A program made the position numbers and the translations under genes. Below are positions 9,049-17,523 of a DNA stretch of 64,000 bases, piece after piece; position 1 is the first letter of the stretch; each line of letters starts with the position of its first letter. Under the pieces are notes generated by a model. That model was not told the origin of the DNA and searched no databases. It saw nothing but the letters and a program-made list of their open reading frames with translations. This stretch comes from Methanofastidiosum methylothiophilum (GTDB lineage: Archaea > Methanobacteriota_B > Thermococci > Methanofastidiosales > Methanofastidiosaceae): NCBI GenBank assembly GCA_001587635.1, contig LNJE01000004.1:40645-104644 (forward strand), given 5' to 3'.

Positions 9049-9998
9049 TTTTTTTTGAAGATTTTAGTAACGAGATTAATCTCGTACTTAACGATGTTAA
9101 TTCATTTATAGAAAGTCTTGAAAAACCAATCTCAGATCTTGGGACTTCTTTTCTTGATAAATTTAAAATCTCTATGAAGGGATTCAACACCTTCTTACTT
9201 TTTCCTTATTGGTTATCTGAAGGATTTGATATTAAAGATAAAGAAGATGTGTCTAGAAAGCTTTCTAATCTTGATATTTATGGCATAATGCACCTTAGGA
9301 TTATAGATGATATTTTAGACAATCCAGAAAAAATAGATAGAAACTTACTTCTTTTATCTAACATCTGTGAATTCAAGATGTATGAGATATGTTTTAATCT
9401 AATTGGAAAAAATGAATCTTTTATGAAAGATCTAGAAGATATACTAACAAGTTTTTCAAATGCAATTCTTTTTGAAAAAAAGCAATACCAATATTTAGGG
9501 ATACTGACAGAAGAGATGAAAAACTATAATTATGAACTAATGGCAAGAAAAGCCTTCCATTTAAGGATCCCGATCTTATCTTATCTATATCTTGAAGAAT
9601 CGAGTGAAAAAAAAAGAAATGATTTTTTTTCAATGATAGAGTATTGGGGAACCTCTATGCAGCTTTTCAATGATGTTCTTGGGTGGAAAGATGATTTCAC
9701 TTCCGGGCAGATGACTTATCCTCTAGCAAAAGCTATTCAACATCTTGAGGAAGAAAATCTAGTAGATAAGGGAAAAGAAGATGTTATGGATATTGCAGCT
9801 GCGTTTATTGAAACAAATATTTTAGAGAATACTCTTGAGATCTCACTGAAATACCAAAAAATGGCAATTGATTCAATAAGAACCTATAATCTTTATTATC
9901 TGACTAAATTTTTCGAAGATGCTTCAGATAAAATATCTTCAAGTATTGATAAGTTTAAAGACAAAAGAAATAGTTTGCTTAAAGAAATATTAAATTGA
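9045..9998 (+). CDS. Divergent class I isoprenoid/terpene synthase-like protein
   Basis: The 317 residues look mainly helical. Two acidic motifs in the right order point to the class I terpenoid-synthase fold. The first is LRIIDDILDNPE (84-95), a DDxxD-type diphosphate-Mg site. The second is NDVLGWKDD (209-217), which resembles the NSE motif of terpene cyclases, and the following G-x-x-TYPLA resembles the second half of prenyltransferases. The substrate is unknown: chain elongation, cyclisation or head-to-head coupling are all possible. The start overlaps the ksgA stop by four bases. No membrane segment is evident. The fold is inferred from motifs only. Confidence 0.6.
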   Translation: MIFFEDFSNEINLVLNDVNSFIESLEKPISDLGTSFLDKFKISMKGFNTFLLFPYWLSEGFDIKDKEDVSRKLSNLDIYGIMHLRIIDDILDNPEKIDRNLLLLSNICEFKMYEICFNLIGKNESFMKDLEDILTSFSNAILFEKKQYQYLGILTEEMKNYNYELMARKAFHLRIPILSYLYLEESSEKKRNDFFSMIEYWGTSMQLFNDVLGWKDDFTSGQMTYPLAKAIQHLEEENLVDKGKEDVMDIAAAFIETNILENTLEISLKYQKMAIDSIRTYNLYYLTKFFEDASDKISSSIDKFKDKRNSLLKEILN

Positions 9999-10023
9999 GA
10001 AATTCACAATATAGTTAGTAAAT

Positions 10024-10034
10024 CTTATAAATAA
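10024..10034 (+). promoter_or_regulatory. TATA box for the 42-codon ORF and histidine kinase operon
   Basis: CTTATAAATAA lies 31-41 bases before the ATG at 10065. That predicts transcription starting just upstream of the AAGGTGAT ribosome-binding site at 10054-10061. It separates this operon from the ksgA string. Confidence 0.45.
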
Positions 10035-10064
10035 TTCAAAAAAAAATAAATAGAAGGTGATTAT

Positions 10065-10193
10065 ATGGAAAAAACTACACATGAAATAATAAAAGCATAT
10101 ATAAAAGAAAATGAAGGGACAGGAACTGTAAATTTATCACAGCCAAACTTTTGGTTTGAAGCATCTCGACTCCACTGCTGGTTTGCACAATAA
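10065..10193 (+). CDS. Small 42-residue ORF upstream of histidine kinase
   Basis: The frame encodes 42 residues. It has a strong AAGGTGAT ribosome-binding site four bases before the ATG and a TATA box at the right distance. The N-terminal half is charged and helical. The C-terminal half contains NFWFEASRLHCWFAQ, unusually rich in Trp, Phe and single Cys/His. The next gene starts 11 bases after the stop and has no strong site of its own, so translation coupling is possible. It could be a real small protein, a leader peptide or the truncated start of a lost gene. Confidence 0.4.
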   Translation: MEKTTHEIIKAYIKENEGTGTVNLSQPNFWFEASRLHCWFAQ

Positions 10194-10204
10194 GCTTGAT
10201 AATT

Positions 10205-12034
10205 ATGAATTATCTTGTTTTATCAACTTTTTTTTTTAATTTATTACTTGGGATATATTCGATTAAATCTAATTATAAATCAAAAATAAATATTTTATTT
10301 TCTATTCTAGCTATTTTTATGTCAGGAATAATCATCACTAACTCATTAATCATTGAAAGATCTTACATATTATGGTGGAATAAACTCAATTTATTTTTTG
10401 TGATATGGATACCAACTCTATATCTAATGTGGAGCACTAGTCTTTCAAAAATTAAAATGAAAATAAATGAAATATATGTAATATCTATCAGTATTTTTTT
10501 CTCTTTAACCCTTGTTACTAATTTATTCATAAACAATGTGTCTTATTTTAACGGTAAATTGGAACAATTATATGGGCCTTTTTTTTATGTTTTTTTTATC
10601 TACTATGTTAGTTGCTTAATATATGGTCTTTACCTTCTCAATCAAGCATCAAAGTTATGTGATTCGTTAATTGAAAGACGTAGATATTTAATTGTCTTTA
10701 TAGGAACTCTCATACCAATTGCAACAAGCATAATACTAAATTCAATTATATATATTGGCAAACTCAGGACTTTTTTTCATTTTGATGAGTTAACTGGGAA
10801 CATCTATGTTTTACCAATAACAAACTCACTAATGATGATTTTATTTGCATTTGCAGTATTAAAATATAATTTTTTAAAACCTGATATCAGCATAAAAGAG
10901 AAGTTGGATACTCTTCGTATAAAAATACTGTATATAACTAATATAATTATTATTGGATTAGGCATAATTATTTCTATTATTATAATAAATTCAGGATATC
11001 CTGTAGATACAACAATTATTGAAACTATATTTGTCATTGTTTTTTTAATGTTTTTCATCGACATAGGGATAAATTATTCATTATCTAAGTATATAAAAGA
11101 AAAAATAATTGTTCCTTTAGGAAAAATATCCAAACATGCAGAAGAAGTTGGTAAAGGTAATTTTAATATAAAAGTAGGTTTTGAGGGCGAGGATGAGATA
11201 GCAATCCTTTCAAGACAAATGGATGAAATGGCAGATAAATTAAATAAAACCTCTATGATTAGAGAGAATTTCAATAAAGCATTGCAAATTGAAGTACAAA
11301 AAACAACAGAAAAACTTCAAGAAGCTTATAATCAGCTAAAAGATTCTGATAAAGCAAAGAAAGATTTTATCGATGCAATAGCTCACGAACTATACAATCC
11401 ACTAGCAATTATTAGCTTGAGTAATGAATATATTCAGTTAGATTCAATTGATCCACATAACAAAAAAATGATTACTTCAATTCAAAGAAACATAAAACGA
11501 TTAATATATTTAGTTAAGGAGATTGAAGATTTTACAACAATAGACCTACAAGATCAAAAAATAAACGTTGAAAAATTCGATCTAGAAGAAATGATAAAAA
11601 TAATTGTTCAGGATTTTGGTATTTTAACAAGTAAAAAAAATATAGAATTATCCTTGAAGCCTATCGGCCAAGATTTTAATTTAGAAGGAGACAAAAGCAA
11701 ACTCACTAAAGTTTTTGTTAATTTAATCGAAAATGCTGTTACTTTTTCAAATGAAGATGGGAAAATAAAAATCATCATAGAAGATAGAAAAGAAAACATT
11801 GAAGTAAAAATAGAAGATAATGGAATTGGAATAAGAAAGAAAGATATCAAATATATTTTTGAGAAGTTCTACAGGGCAGAAGTGGATGATGTTCTAAGAC
11901 AAGGCATAGGTCTTGGACTTCCAATTGCAAGAAGTATTGTAATTAATCACGATGGAATAATAAATGTTAAATCAGAATATGGCAAAGGAAGCGTTTTTAC
12001 AGTAATATTGCCAAAAAAACATGTGGTACTATGA
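10205..12034 (+). CDS. Sensor histidine kinase with 7TM N-terminus
   Basis: This is a membrane two-component sensor. The N-terminal 285 or so residues hold seven to eight hydrophobic helices, matching the histidine-kinase 7TM sensor type. A HAMP-like linker (about 300-353) and a coiled coil follow. The HisKA phosphorylation site is AHELYNPL, with His394 counted from this ATG. The HATPase domain shows NLIENAVTFS, EDNGIGI and GIGLGLPIA. I prefer ATG 10205 over the TTG at 10196. No response regulator is adjacent, and the stop overlaps the cupin start by four bases. The sensed signal is unknown. Confidence 0.9.
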   Translation: MNYLVLSTFFFNLLLGIYSIKSNYKSKINILFSILAIFMSGIIITNSLIIERSYILWWNKLNLFFVIWIPTLYLMWSTSLSKIKMKINEIYVISISIFFSLTLVTNLFINNVSYFNGKLEQLYGPFFYVFFIYYVSCLIYGLYLLNQASKLCDSLIERRRYLIVFIGTLIPIATSIILNSIIYIGKLRTFFHFDELTGNIYVLPITNSLMMILFAFAVLKYNFLKPDISIKEKLDTLRIKILYITNIIIIGLGIIISIIIINSGYPVDTTIIETIFVIVFLMFFIDIGINYSLSKYIKEKIIVPLGKISKHAEEVGKGNFNIKVGFEGEDEIAILSRQMDEMADKLNKTSMIRENFNKALQIEVQKTTEKLQEAYNQLKDSDKAKKDFIDAIAHELYNPLAIISLSNEYIQLDSIDPHNKKMITSIQRNIKRLIYLVKEIEDFTTIDLQDQKINVEKFDLEEMIKIIVQDFGILTSKKNIELSLKPIGQDFNLEGDKSKLTKVFVNLIENAVTFSNEDGKIKIIIEDRKENIEVKIEDNGIGIRKKDIKYIFEKFYRAEVDDVLRQGIGLGLPIARSIVINHDGIINVKSEYGKGSVFTVILPKKHVVL

Positions 12035-12375
12035 TTTTTCATAAAAACATATCTGAAATAAAGGAAAACAAAATAGACGCTAATGGTGCAAGGGGAGTTT
12101 CAATAATTACTTTAATTGGTGAGGATCACGGTGCAAAAAACTTTGTTATGCGAATAATGAAAATTGAAAAGGGAGGATATTCGCCATATCACGAACATGT
12201 GTGGGAACATGAAAACTATATATTAAAAGGTGAGGGATTTCTACGGACTGAAAAGGGTAAAAATTCTGTAAAAAAAGGCGACATTATATACATACCCCCA
12301 AATGAGTTACACAGTTATGTTAATACTGGAAACGAAGATTTGGAATTAATATGTGTAATTCCATTAATGCTTTAA
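12031..12375 (+). CDS. Single-domain cupin protein
   Basis: The 114 residues form one cupin barrel. The first motif gives metal-ligand candidates in YSPYHEHVWEHENYILKGEG (His and Glu residues at about 50-61). The second is KKGDIIYIPPNELHSYVN, with a conserved His. Such small cupins are enzymes, storage proteins or ligand sensors. Coupling to a histidine kinase by an ATGA overlap suggests a role in the same response. Its 3' end overlaps the convergent next gene by 12 bases. Confidence 0.85.
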   Translation: MIFHKNISEIKENKIDANGARGVSIITLIGEDHGAKNFVMRIMKIEKGGYSPYHEHVWEHENYILKGEGFLRTEKGKNSVKKGDIIYIPPNELHSYVNTGNEDLELICVIPLML

Positions 12376-13056
12376 AAAATCCTGAATCATATTTACAGTT
12401 TCTTTATATCCTTCGATTGGTATTTTTGCCATATTGCCGACTTCTCCTTCAATTTTTAAAACTCCGTGTATACCACAAAACATCCCCTCAGAAACTTGCC
12501 CATAAAGCTCCCGTGGGGGCAAGATAGAAACTGCGACAATATCCCCATTTTTAATCGACATATCATTTGTTAAAACTGTGATTGCTCTTTTGATATCAAC
12601 ATTACATACCAAAAGAGAATCTGAAACTTTTGAAACTGAAAGAATCTTCCCAACAATTGTATCCACCCCATATTTATTGTCCTGTTTAATTCTTTTATCA
12701 AGAGAATACAAAGTATTCATAGCAAAAATAATTTTGGCAATTCCCATTTTTGTAGAAGTTTTATTTTCTTTTTTAGCATTAGAAAGAAAAGTGGAACTCC
12801 AGTTTTCTCCAAGTGTGGATTGAAGATTTATAATTTTATCTTTAAGTGGAGAAGTTATTTCACTAATATTTTCTTTTTCAGTGTATGAAAATTTTATTGC
12901 CATAATATCTGATTTCATTAAATCAGAAAATTGTAATGCTTCTTTCTTTTTCCAAACTCCTTCAAATCTAGTACTCTCTAGTGCCTTCTTAAGAAGTTCT
13001 AAAGCTTTTTCAGCCACAAGTATATTTATGTTATTTTGAGTATCCATATCAATCAC
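12364..13056 (-). CDS. Predicted RNA-binding protein with C-terminal EMAP/tRNA-binding domain
   Basis: It resembles archaeal COG2517 proteins. The 230 residues have an N-terminal helical region with no family I can name. From about residue 135 comes an OB-fold (VGKILSVSKVSDSLLVCNVD onwards) with the GDIVAVSILPPRELYGQVSEGMFCG segment typical of EMAP-II or Trbp111-type tRNA binding. Starts at 13056 and 13047 (MDTQNN) are both possible. A TATA-like TTTATATAC near 13093-13101 fits the promoter. Confidence 0.75.
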   Translation of the reverse strand: MIDMDTQNNINILVAEKALELLKKALESTRFEGVWKKKEALQFSDLMKSDIMAIKFSYTEKENISEITSPLKDKIINLQSTLGENWSSTFLSNAKKENKTSTKMGIAKIIFAMNTLYSLDKRIKQDNKYGVDTIVGKILSVSKVSDSLLVCNVDIKRAITVLTNDMSIKNGDIVAVSILPPRELYGQVSEGMFCGIHGVLKIEGEVGNMAKIPIEGYKETVNMIQDFLKH

Positions 13057-13157
13057 CGTAAATACATATTTTCATTTTTTCAGCATATCACGTATATAAA
13101 GATACATTATGATGGCTCGAGATTATACTCATTTTTAACATAATTAGCTAATCTAGT

Positions 13158-14273
13158 CTAGTAGTATTTAGTATTTTTAAACATATAAAAACTTGCTATT
13201 TTAGCCAGATAATAATTATTAAAAATTTTGAAATAAAGATTTCTACTTTTTTTTGAATTGAATAACTCAGGCAATAGAAAAAGATTCAAATTATTAATAT
13301 AATCTTCTTCTAATTTACCTTGATTTATATAATCTTTTAGTATTGCGTTTGCTGCTATTTCTGCGCTTTTATGAGCGTAGTATATTCCCTCTCCAGTAAT
13401 AGGATTGACAAATCCTGCTGCATCTCCAATTAAAATTGTTTTTTTATAAATCGGTTTTTCAATATAATTTCCAAAAGGTATTGGATGGCCTCTAATTTTT
13501 TTGATAAAAGAGTCTATAGTTTTTTTATCAAATCCTAACGAAATTAAGAAATCAATAAACATGTCATTAATATTATCATTGTTTATGTCTTTTAGTAAAC
13601 CCCCAATGCCAATTATAGATTTATCCATATTAGGGAATATCCATGCATAGCCATTTTTTATATACCCAAAATATAAACATATAATATTCTTTTCGATGGG
13701 CAATTTTTTTTTGTCTATAGAAATCTCAAGCGTGATACCAAGACTATTTCTCCAAATATCCTTACAAATAATTCCATTGTTTTCAAATTCCTTCCTTACA
13801 ATACTATTCGCACCATCAGCACCTACAATATATTTAGAAATTATTTTATTCCCCTTTGAAGTAAATAAAGCATTGGAATCCAAATCGACTTTTTTTACAG
13901 TTTCATTCTGAATAAAAGTAGCACCTGAAGAAATAGCTTTATCTAATAAGAAATTATCATAAACAGTTCTCTCAACAAAGTACGTTGGAGTTTTGGAGTA
14001 ATACTTCGCTAAAGTTTTTTCCTTAAACATAACTTGAAATATATTTGAAGAAAAATTTATTATTTTTTTGTTTAAGGATTCTTCAGTTTCATCGAAAATT
14101 TTTTCCAGCAATCTCACTGATTTTGAGGATAAAAGGCCGCCACATAACTTTTCTCTTGGAAAAGAGGATTTATCTATTATTATAACATTTAGTCCAAGTT
14201 TAGCTAAAACATATGCTGCAGTTGAACCTGCAGGACCCGCACCAACGATCGCAACATCAGATTCATAATTCAT
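13158..14273 (-). CDS. Geranylgeranyl reductase family FAD-dependent oxidoreductase
   Basis: The family saturates isoprenoid chains of archaeal lipids and related quinones. The 371 residues begin with an FAD-binding Rossmann motif VAIVGAGPAGSTAA (7-20). FPREKLCGG follows at about 39-47. The second nucleotide motif ILIGDAAGFVNPITGEGIYYAHKSA is typical of geranylgeranyl reductases. The C-terminus is short and Tyr/Phe-rich. Which lipid it reduces cannot be read from sequence, and archaea often carry several paralogues. Confidence 0.88.
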   Translation of the reverse strand: MNYESDVAIVGAGPAGSTAAYVLAKLGLNVIIIDKSSFPREKLCGGLLSSKSVRLLEKIFDETEESLNKKIINFSSNIFQVMFKEKTLAKYYSKTPTYFVERTVYDNFLLDKAISSGATFIQNETVKKVDLDSNALFTSKGNKIISKYIVGADGANSIVRKEFENNGIICKDIWRNSLGITLEISIDKKKLPIEKNIICLYFGYIKNGYAWIFPNMDKSIIGIGGLLKDINNDNINDMFIDFLISLGFDKKTIDSFIKKIRGHPIPFGNYIEKPIYKKTILIGDAAGFVNPITGEGIYYAHKSAEIAANAILKDYINQGKLEEDYINNLNLFLLPELFNSKKSRNLYFKIFNNYYLAKIASFYMFKNTKYY

Positions 14274-14330
14274 TTGATCATCTTTATAAATTGCGAGTAG
14301 AATTTGAATACTATCATTTTTGATACCTAA

Positions 14331-15077
14331 CTAAAAAATATTATCCTCTTTCAATCCCTTTTCTACTTCTTTGTATATTTTCTTCAATATTTCAATCCTA
14401 TTTTTAGATTCCAATATGCTCCTACCAACAACTATAATAGAAGCCCCATTAACAATTGCTTCTTCTGGCGTGCATACTCTTTTTTGATCAGAAAATTTAT
14501 CGTCTCTCAGCCTAACACCAGGAGTAACATATAGAATTTTCCTATTAATATATGGTCTTAGAACATTAATATCTTTTGGAGAGCAAATTACTCCATCACA
14601 TCCGTTTTCTGAAGCTATTTTTGCATAGCTGACAAGAGCTGTGTCAAAAGATTTATCAATAAGTATGTCTTTAAGGGAATTCCTATCGTGGCTTGTGAGT
14701 ATTGTTACTCCTAAAATCATTGGCCTTATTTTTCCATATTTAATGACACCATCATTTACTCCTCTAACGGCTGCTTGAATCATTTCACTTCCGCCCATTG
14801 AATGAATGGTGAACATTTTAATGTTATGTTTAACTAAAGCCTTTGAAGCATTTTCAACTGTATTTGGGATGTCATGAAACTTAAGATCTAAGAAAACATC
14901 CCTTTCAAAACTTTGTGGAATTTTAATCGAAGAAGTCCCTTCGGAAACAAATAACTCCTTTCCAATCTTATATGTTCCGACATATTCATAACTTTCTTTA
15001 ATTATTTCTTTAGCTAAGGCTAACGAATCAACATCAAGCGCTAAACAAATCCTCTTTCGGACATCTTCTTTATTCAT
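14331..15077 (-). CDS. pyrF: Orotidine 5'-phosphate decarboxylase (bacterial-type)
   Basis: It converts OMP to UMP. About 248 residues from the ATG at 15077 (MNKEDVRKR). A longer start at 15122 exists but would overlap pyrE by 53 bases. The catalytic motif is LDLKFHDIPNTVENA. This wording, with the following IHSMGGSEM, matches the bacterial enzyme rather than the shorter archaeal form (usually DxKxADIPxT). The C-terminal TPGVRLRDDKFSDQKRVCTPEEA holds the phosphate-binding region. It is the last gene of a coupled five-gene operon and overlaps pyrE by eight bases. Confidence 0.93.
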   Translation of the reverse strand: MNKEDVRKRICLALDVDSLALAKEIIKESYEYVGTYKIGKELFVSEGTSSIKIPQSFERDVFLDLKFHDIPNTVENASKALVKHNIKMFTIHSMGGSEMIQAAVRGVNDGVIKYGKIRPMILGVTILTSHDRNSLKDILIDKSFDTALVSYAKIASENGCDGVICSPKDINVLRPYINRKILYVTPGVRLRDDKFSDQKRVCTPEEAIVNGASIIVVGRSILESKNRIEILKKIYKEVEKGLKEDNIF

Positions 15078-15681
15078 ATCTTCTCCATTCCCATGGATTC
15101 TTTCTCCATAATTCAATTTCACCCTTGGTATCGCCTAAACTATCGGATACATGCTCAAGCAATCCCTCAAGTGTTAAAAGACTTTGAAATGGAACATTTA
15201 GTTTCTGAAACATTTCTACAGACTCAGGAAATTGGTATGAGAATATCGAAAGCGCATTAAGAGAGTTAGCAGAAGATTCTTTTAGTAAATTGATTGCCCT
15301 TCCAATTGAACCACCAGTTGAAACAACGTCTTCAATAATGAGAATATTATCACTAACATCAATATCTCCTTCGATACTCTGTTTTTTCCCATAGCCCTTA
15401 CTAGAGGATCTAACATATCCAAAAGGGAGATCGAGCCTATCAGAAAGCCATGCCCCCCATGATATCCCTCCTGTAGCAACTCCTAGAATACATTCAATTC
15501 TCATATTACTAATTTCTTCTAGAAATCCAGAAAGAATCATCTTCCTTTCTTTTGGGTAAGAGATCAATCTCCTTGTATCACAGTAAATTGGGCTTTTTAT
15601 TCCCGATGCGAAAGTGAATGGGTCATTTGTGTTTATCTGAAAGCTTTTAGTTGAAAGAAGTACATCGTAGAGCTTATTCAC
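15070..15681 (-). CDS. pyrE: Orotate phosphoribosyltransferase
   Basis: It joins orotate to PRPP to give OMP. The 203 residues include FTFASGIKSPIYCDTR near the N-terminus, the RSSSKGYGKKQSIEG loop and the PRPP-binding motif ILIIEDVVSTGGSIG (about 109-123). The start overlaps the pyrD stop by four bases (ATGA), so it is translationally coupled. Confidence 0.94.
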   Translation of the reverse strand: MNKLYDVLLSTKSFQINTNDPFTFASGIKSPIYCDTRRLISYPKERKMILSGFLEEISNMRIECILGVATGGISWGAWLSDRLDLPFGYVRSSSKGYGKKQSIEGDIDVSDNILIIEDVVSTGGSIGRAINLLKESSANSLNALSIFSYQFPESVEMFQKLNVPFQSLLTLEGLLEHVSDSLGDTKGEIELWRKNPWEWRRYE

Positions 15682-16610
15682 TCTATCACCTTTAATTTTC
15701 CCCTAAAGTCATCCAAAGTGGTGTAGCCTTTTTTTTCCATTATTTGGCAAAGTTCTTTTGATATTCGTTCAAATATGGGGGGCCCTTCCTGGGAAAACGA
15801 GGTTCCAAGTTGAAGTAAAGTTGCTCCAGAGAGAATAAATTCAAATGCATCAATTCCCGTATATATTCCGCCCACACCTACAATTTTAATTTTTTTATTC
15901 AACAGTTCGTGAAACTTCCGGACATTTGCTAAAGCTGTTGGCTTAATATATTTACCACCAAGTCCACCAAAACCACCTTTTGGCTTTATTACAACTTTTT
16001 CATTCCTCCAGTCTATAAAGAGGGCATTACCAATAGAATTTATACTAACAATAAATGAGATTTTTGTATTATTAAGAATAGTTGCCATTTCTTCAAAATG
16101 GATAAAATCAAAATATGGGGGCAATTTCACGCCCCATGGCTTTTCAGAAACATCACCTACAACATTCATTATCTCTTCTGACATTTCAAAATCATATCCT
16201 ATCTGAGGTTTCCCAACAACATTTGGACAGGATAAATTAATCTCCAAAATATCTACATTTGAAGAATTAAATGCTTCTACTATTTTTTTATACTCCTCAC
16301 TAGCCACTCCCGCTATGCTTGCTATTAACGGCTTACCGTAGGACTTTAACTTTGGAACTATCTCGTTATAGTATTTGTAGCCAAGATTTGGCAAACCCAT
16401 TGAATTTATTGAGCCCCACTCGATATCCATATATCTTGGAGAGGGATTACCTTCTCTTGCTTCAATTGTACATGACTTCATTACAACTCCTCCTGCTGCA
16501 GAAATTGCAATATCCGNCAGTTCATCTAAAGTNGTATCNAAAGGNCCNGATGCATTCATTATGCAACTGTCGAAATGTATTCCTGAAAGATTTGCCGAAA
16601 TATCTACCAT
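15678..16610 (-). CDS. pyrD: Dihydroorotate dehydrogenase, class 1A-like
   Basis: It oxidises dihydroorotate to orotate with FMN. The 310 residues match class 1A: MKSCTIEAREGNPSPRY (44-60), WGSINSMGLPN and the catalytic-cysteine loop NLSCPNVVGKPQ with Cys128. Class 1A enzymes are soluble, single-subunit and use fumarate in known cases. Class 1B instead needs a PyrK partner, and no pyrK lies nearby. A few codons near the start contain N. It begins just after the DUF6282 stop and is coupled to pyrE. Confidence 0.9.
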   Translation of the reverse strand: MVDISANLSGIHFDSCIMNAXXPXDXTLDELXDIAISAAGGVVMKSCTIEAREGNPSPRYMDIEWGSINSMGLPNLGYKYYNEIVPKLKSYGKPLIASIAGVASEEYKKIVEAFNSSNVDILEINLSCPNVVGKPQIGYDFEMSEEIMNVVGDVSEKPWGVKLPPYFDFIHFEEMATILNNTKISFIVSINSIGNALFIDWRNEKVVIKPKGGFGGLGGKYIKPTALANVRKFHELLNKKIKIVGVGGIYTGIDAFEFILSGATLLQLGTSFSQEGPPIFERISKELCQIMEKKGYTTLDDFRGKLKVIE

Positions 16611-16611
16611 T

Positions 16612-17523
16612 TTATTTCATTCCTAATATTTTTTTTGGATTAGTNATAGNCATTGTTTTTAATGCCNTTTCTGAGATGCCTTCTTTATTTAACAAGTTCA
16701 TATATGTTTCAAGACATTCACTTGATGAAGGATTTTTTATNTGGCCTGCGTCAGAAGAGATTATGCAGTGTTCATAGCCTACCTCCTCAATATCTTTTTT
16801 TATTGTTTTAAGAGGNTANTCTTCTGGATGATCTCTATCTAGCCACATAACATAACAGTGCTCAATGTAAGCNCCTTTTAATGCAAGTTCTTTTTGAATT
16901 TCAATTGGCATATTGATATCNCTTTGCATTGGATGAGTAACGATTGTGGGAATGCCCATTTTTAAAGCCTCTTTTGCTAGAACATAGCTTTCTTGCCATG
17001 AAAGGTGTCCTGTTGCTAGAATACAATNATTNTCTTTTATNGCTTTAAGAACTCTAATACACTTTTCAAATAATTTAGAATTCCANTCTGTAACTTTTAT
17101 GGCTTTAAGTTCAGATTTTAGTCTTGGCTTGAATTTTGGATCTCTTACCCACTCTGGGGGTATTTCATACTGGCTATGATTTTTCAACAAATGATTTTCT
17201 GCATGTATTGTGGGAAACCACACTATTATTGGTGCACCTTTTGACATTGTTGCTGAAGCATATATTGCGCTTGGGTTAAATCCTCCCATGAAGTAGTTCA
17301 AAGTTATTGAACCTATTAAAAAAGGAAACTCTGATTTTTTTTCAATTGTATTTATTGCAGATATTGTAGGAAATGCATGAGATTTTAATGCTATTCCAGT
17401 TATCTTTCCTTTTTCATTTTTTAAAAGGCTTTCAACTGTATCCTTTCTTGGAAGAATATCTGGGCCTATATGATAATGCATATCTATTGCATCTTTTACT
17501 ATTGAAGGAATTCCGGACATCAA
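16612..17523 (-). CDS. DUF6282-type amidohydrolase-superfamily protein
   Basis: The 303 residues begin with the metal-site pattern DMHYHIGPD (His16, His18). Later His-containing segments ILATGHLSWQES and TIVTHPMQ, and a final HCIISSDAG, fit a TIM-barrel metallohydrolase. I assign the DUF6282 family with moderate confidence. The exact reaction is unknown. It lies between a cytosine-deaminase-like gene (4-base overlap) and pyrD, so a step in pyrimidine-ring metabolism is likely. Several ambiguous bases fall in this gene. Confidence 0.7.
   Translation of the reverse strand: MMSGIPSIVKDAIDMHYHIGPDILPRKDTVESLLKNEKGKITGIALKSHAFPTISAINTIEKKSEFPFLIGSITLNYFMGGFNPSAIYASATMSKGAPIIVWFPTIHAENHLLKNHSQYEIPPEWVRDPKFKPRLKSELKAIKVTXWNSKLFEKCIRVLKXIKXNXCILATGHLSWQESYVLAKEALKMGIPTIVTHPMQXDINMPIEIQKELALKXAYIEHCYVMWLDRDHPEXXPLKTIKKDIEEVGYEHCIISSDAGXIKNPSSSECLETYMNLLNKEGISEXALKTMXXTNPKKILGMK

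Noticed and set aside
10196..10204. TTG start for the histidine kinase
   Set aside because: ATG at 10205 is in frame three codons later and is the more usual start. Neither has a strong Shine-Dalgarno, so ATG was preferred.
13138..13157. CTAG-type short repeats (ctaatctagtctagtag) after the flavoprotein gene
   Set aside because: Only two or three imperfect copies of a 5-base unit, overlapping the stop codon. There is too little to call an element.
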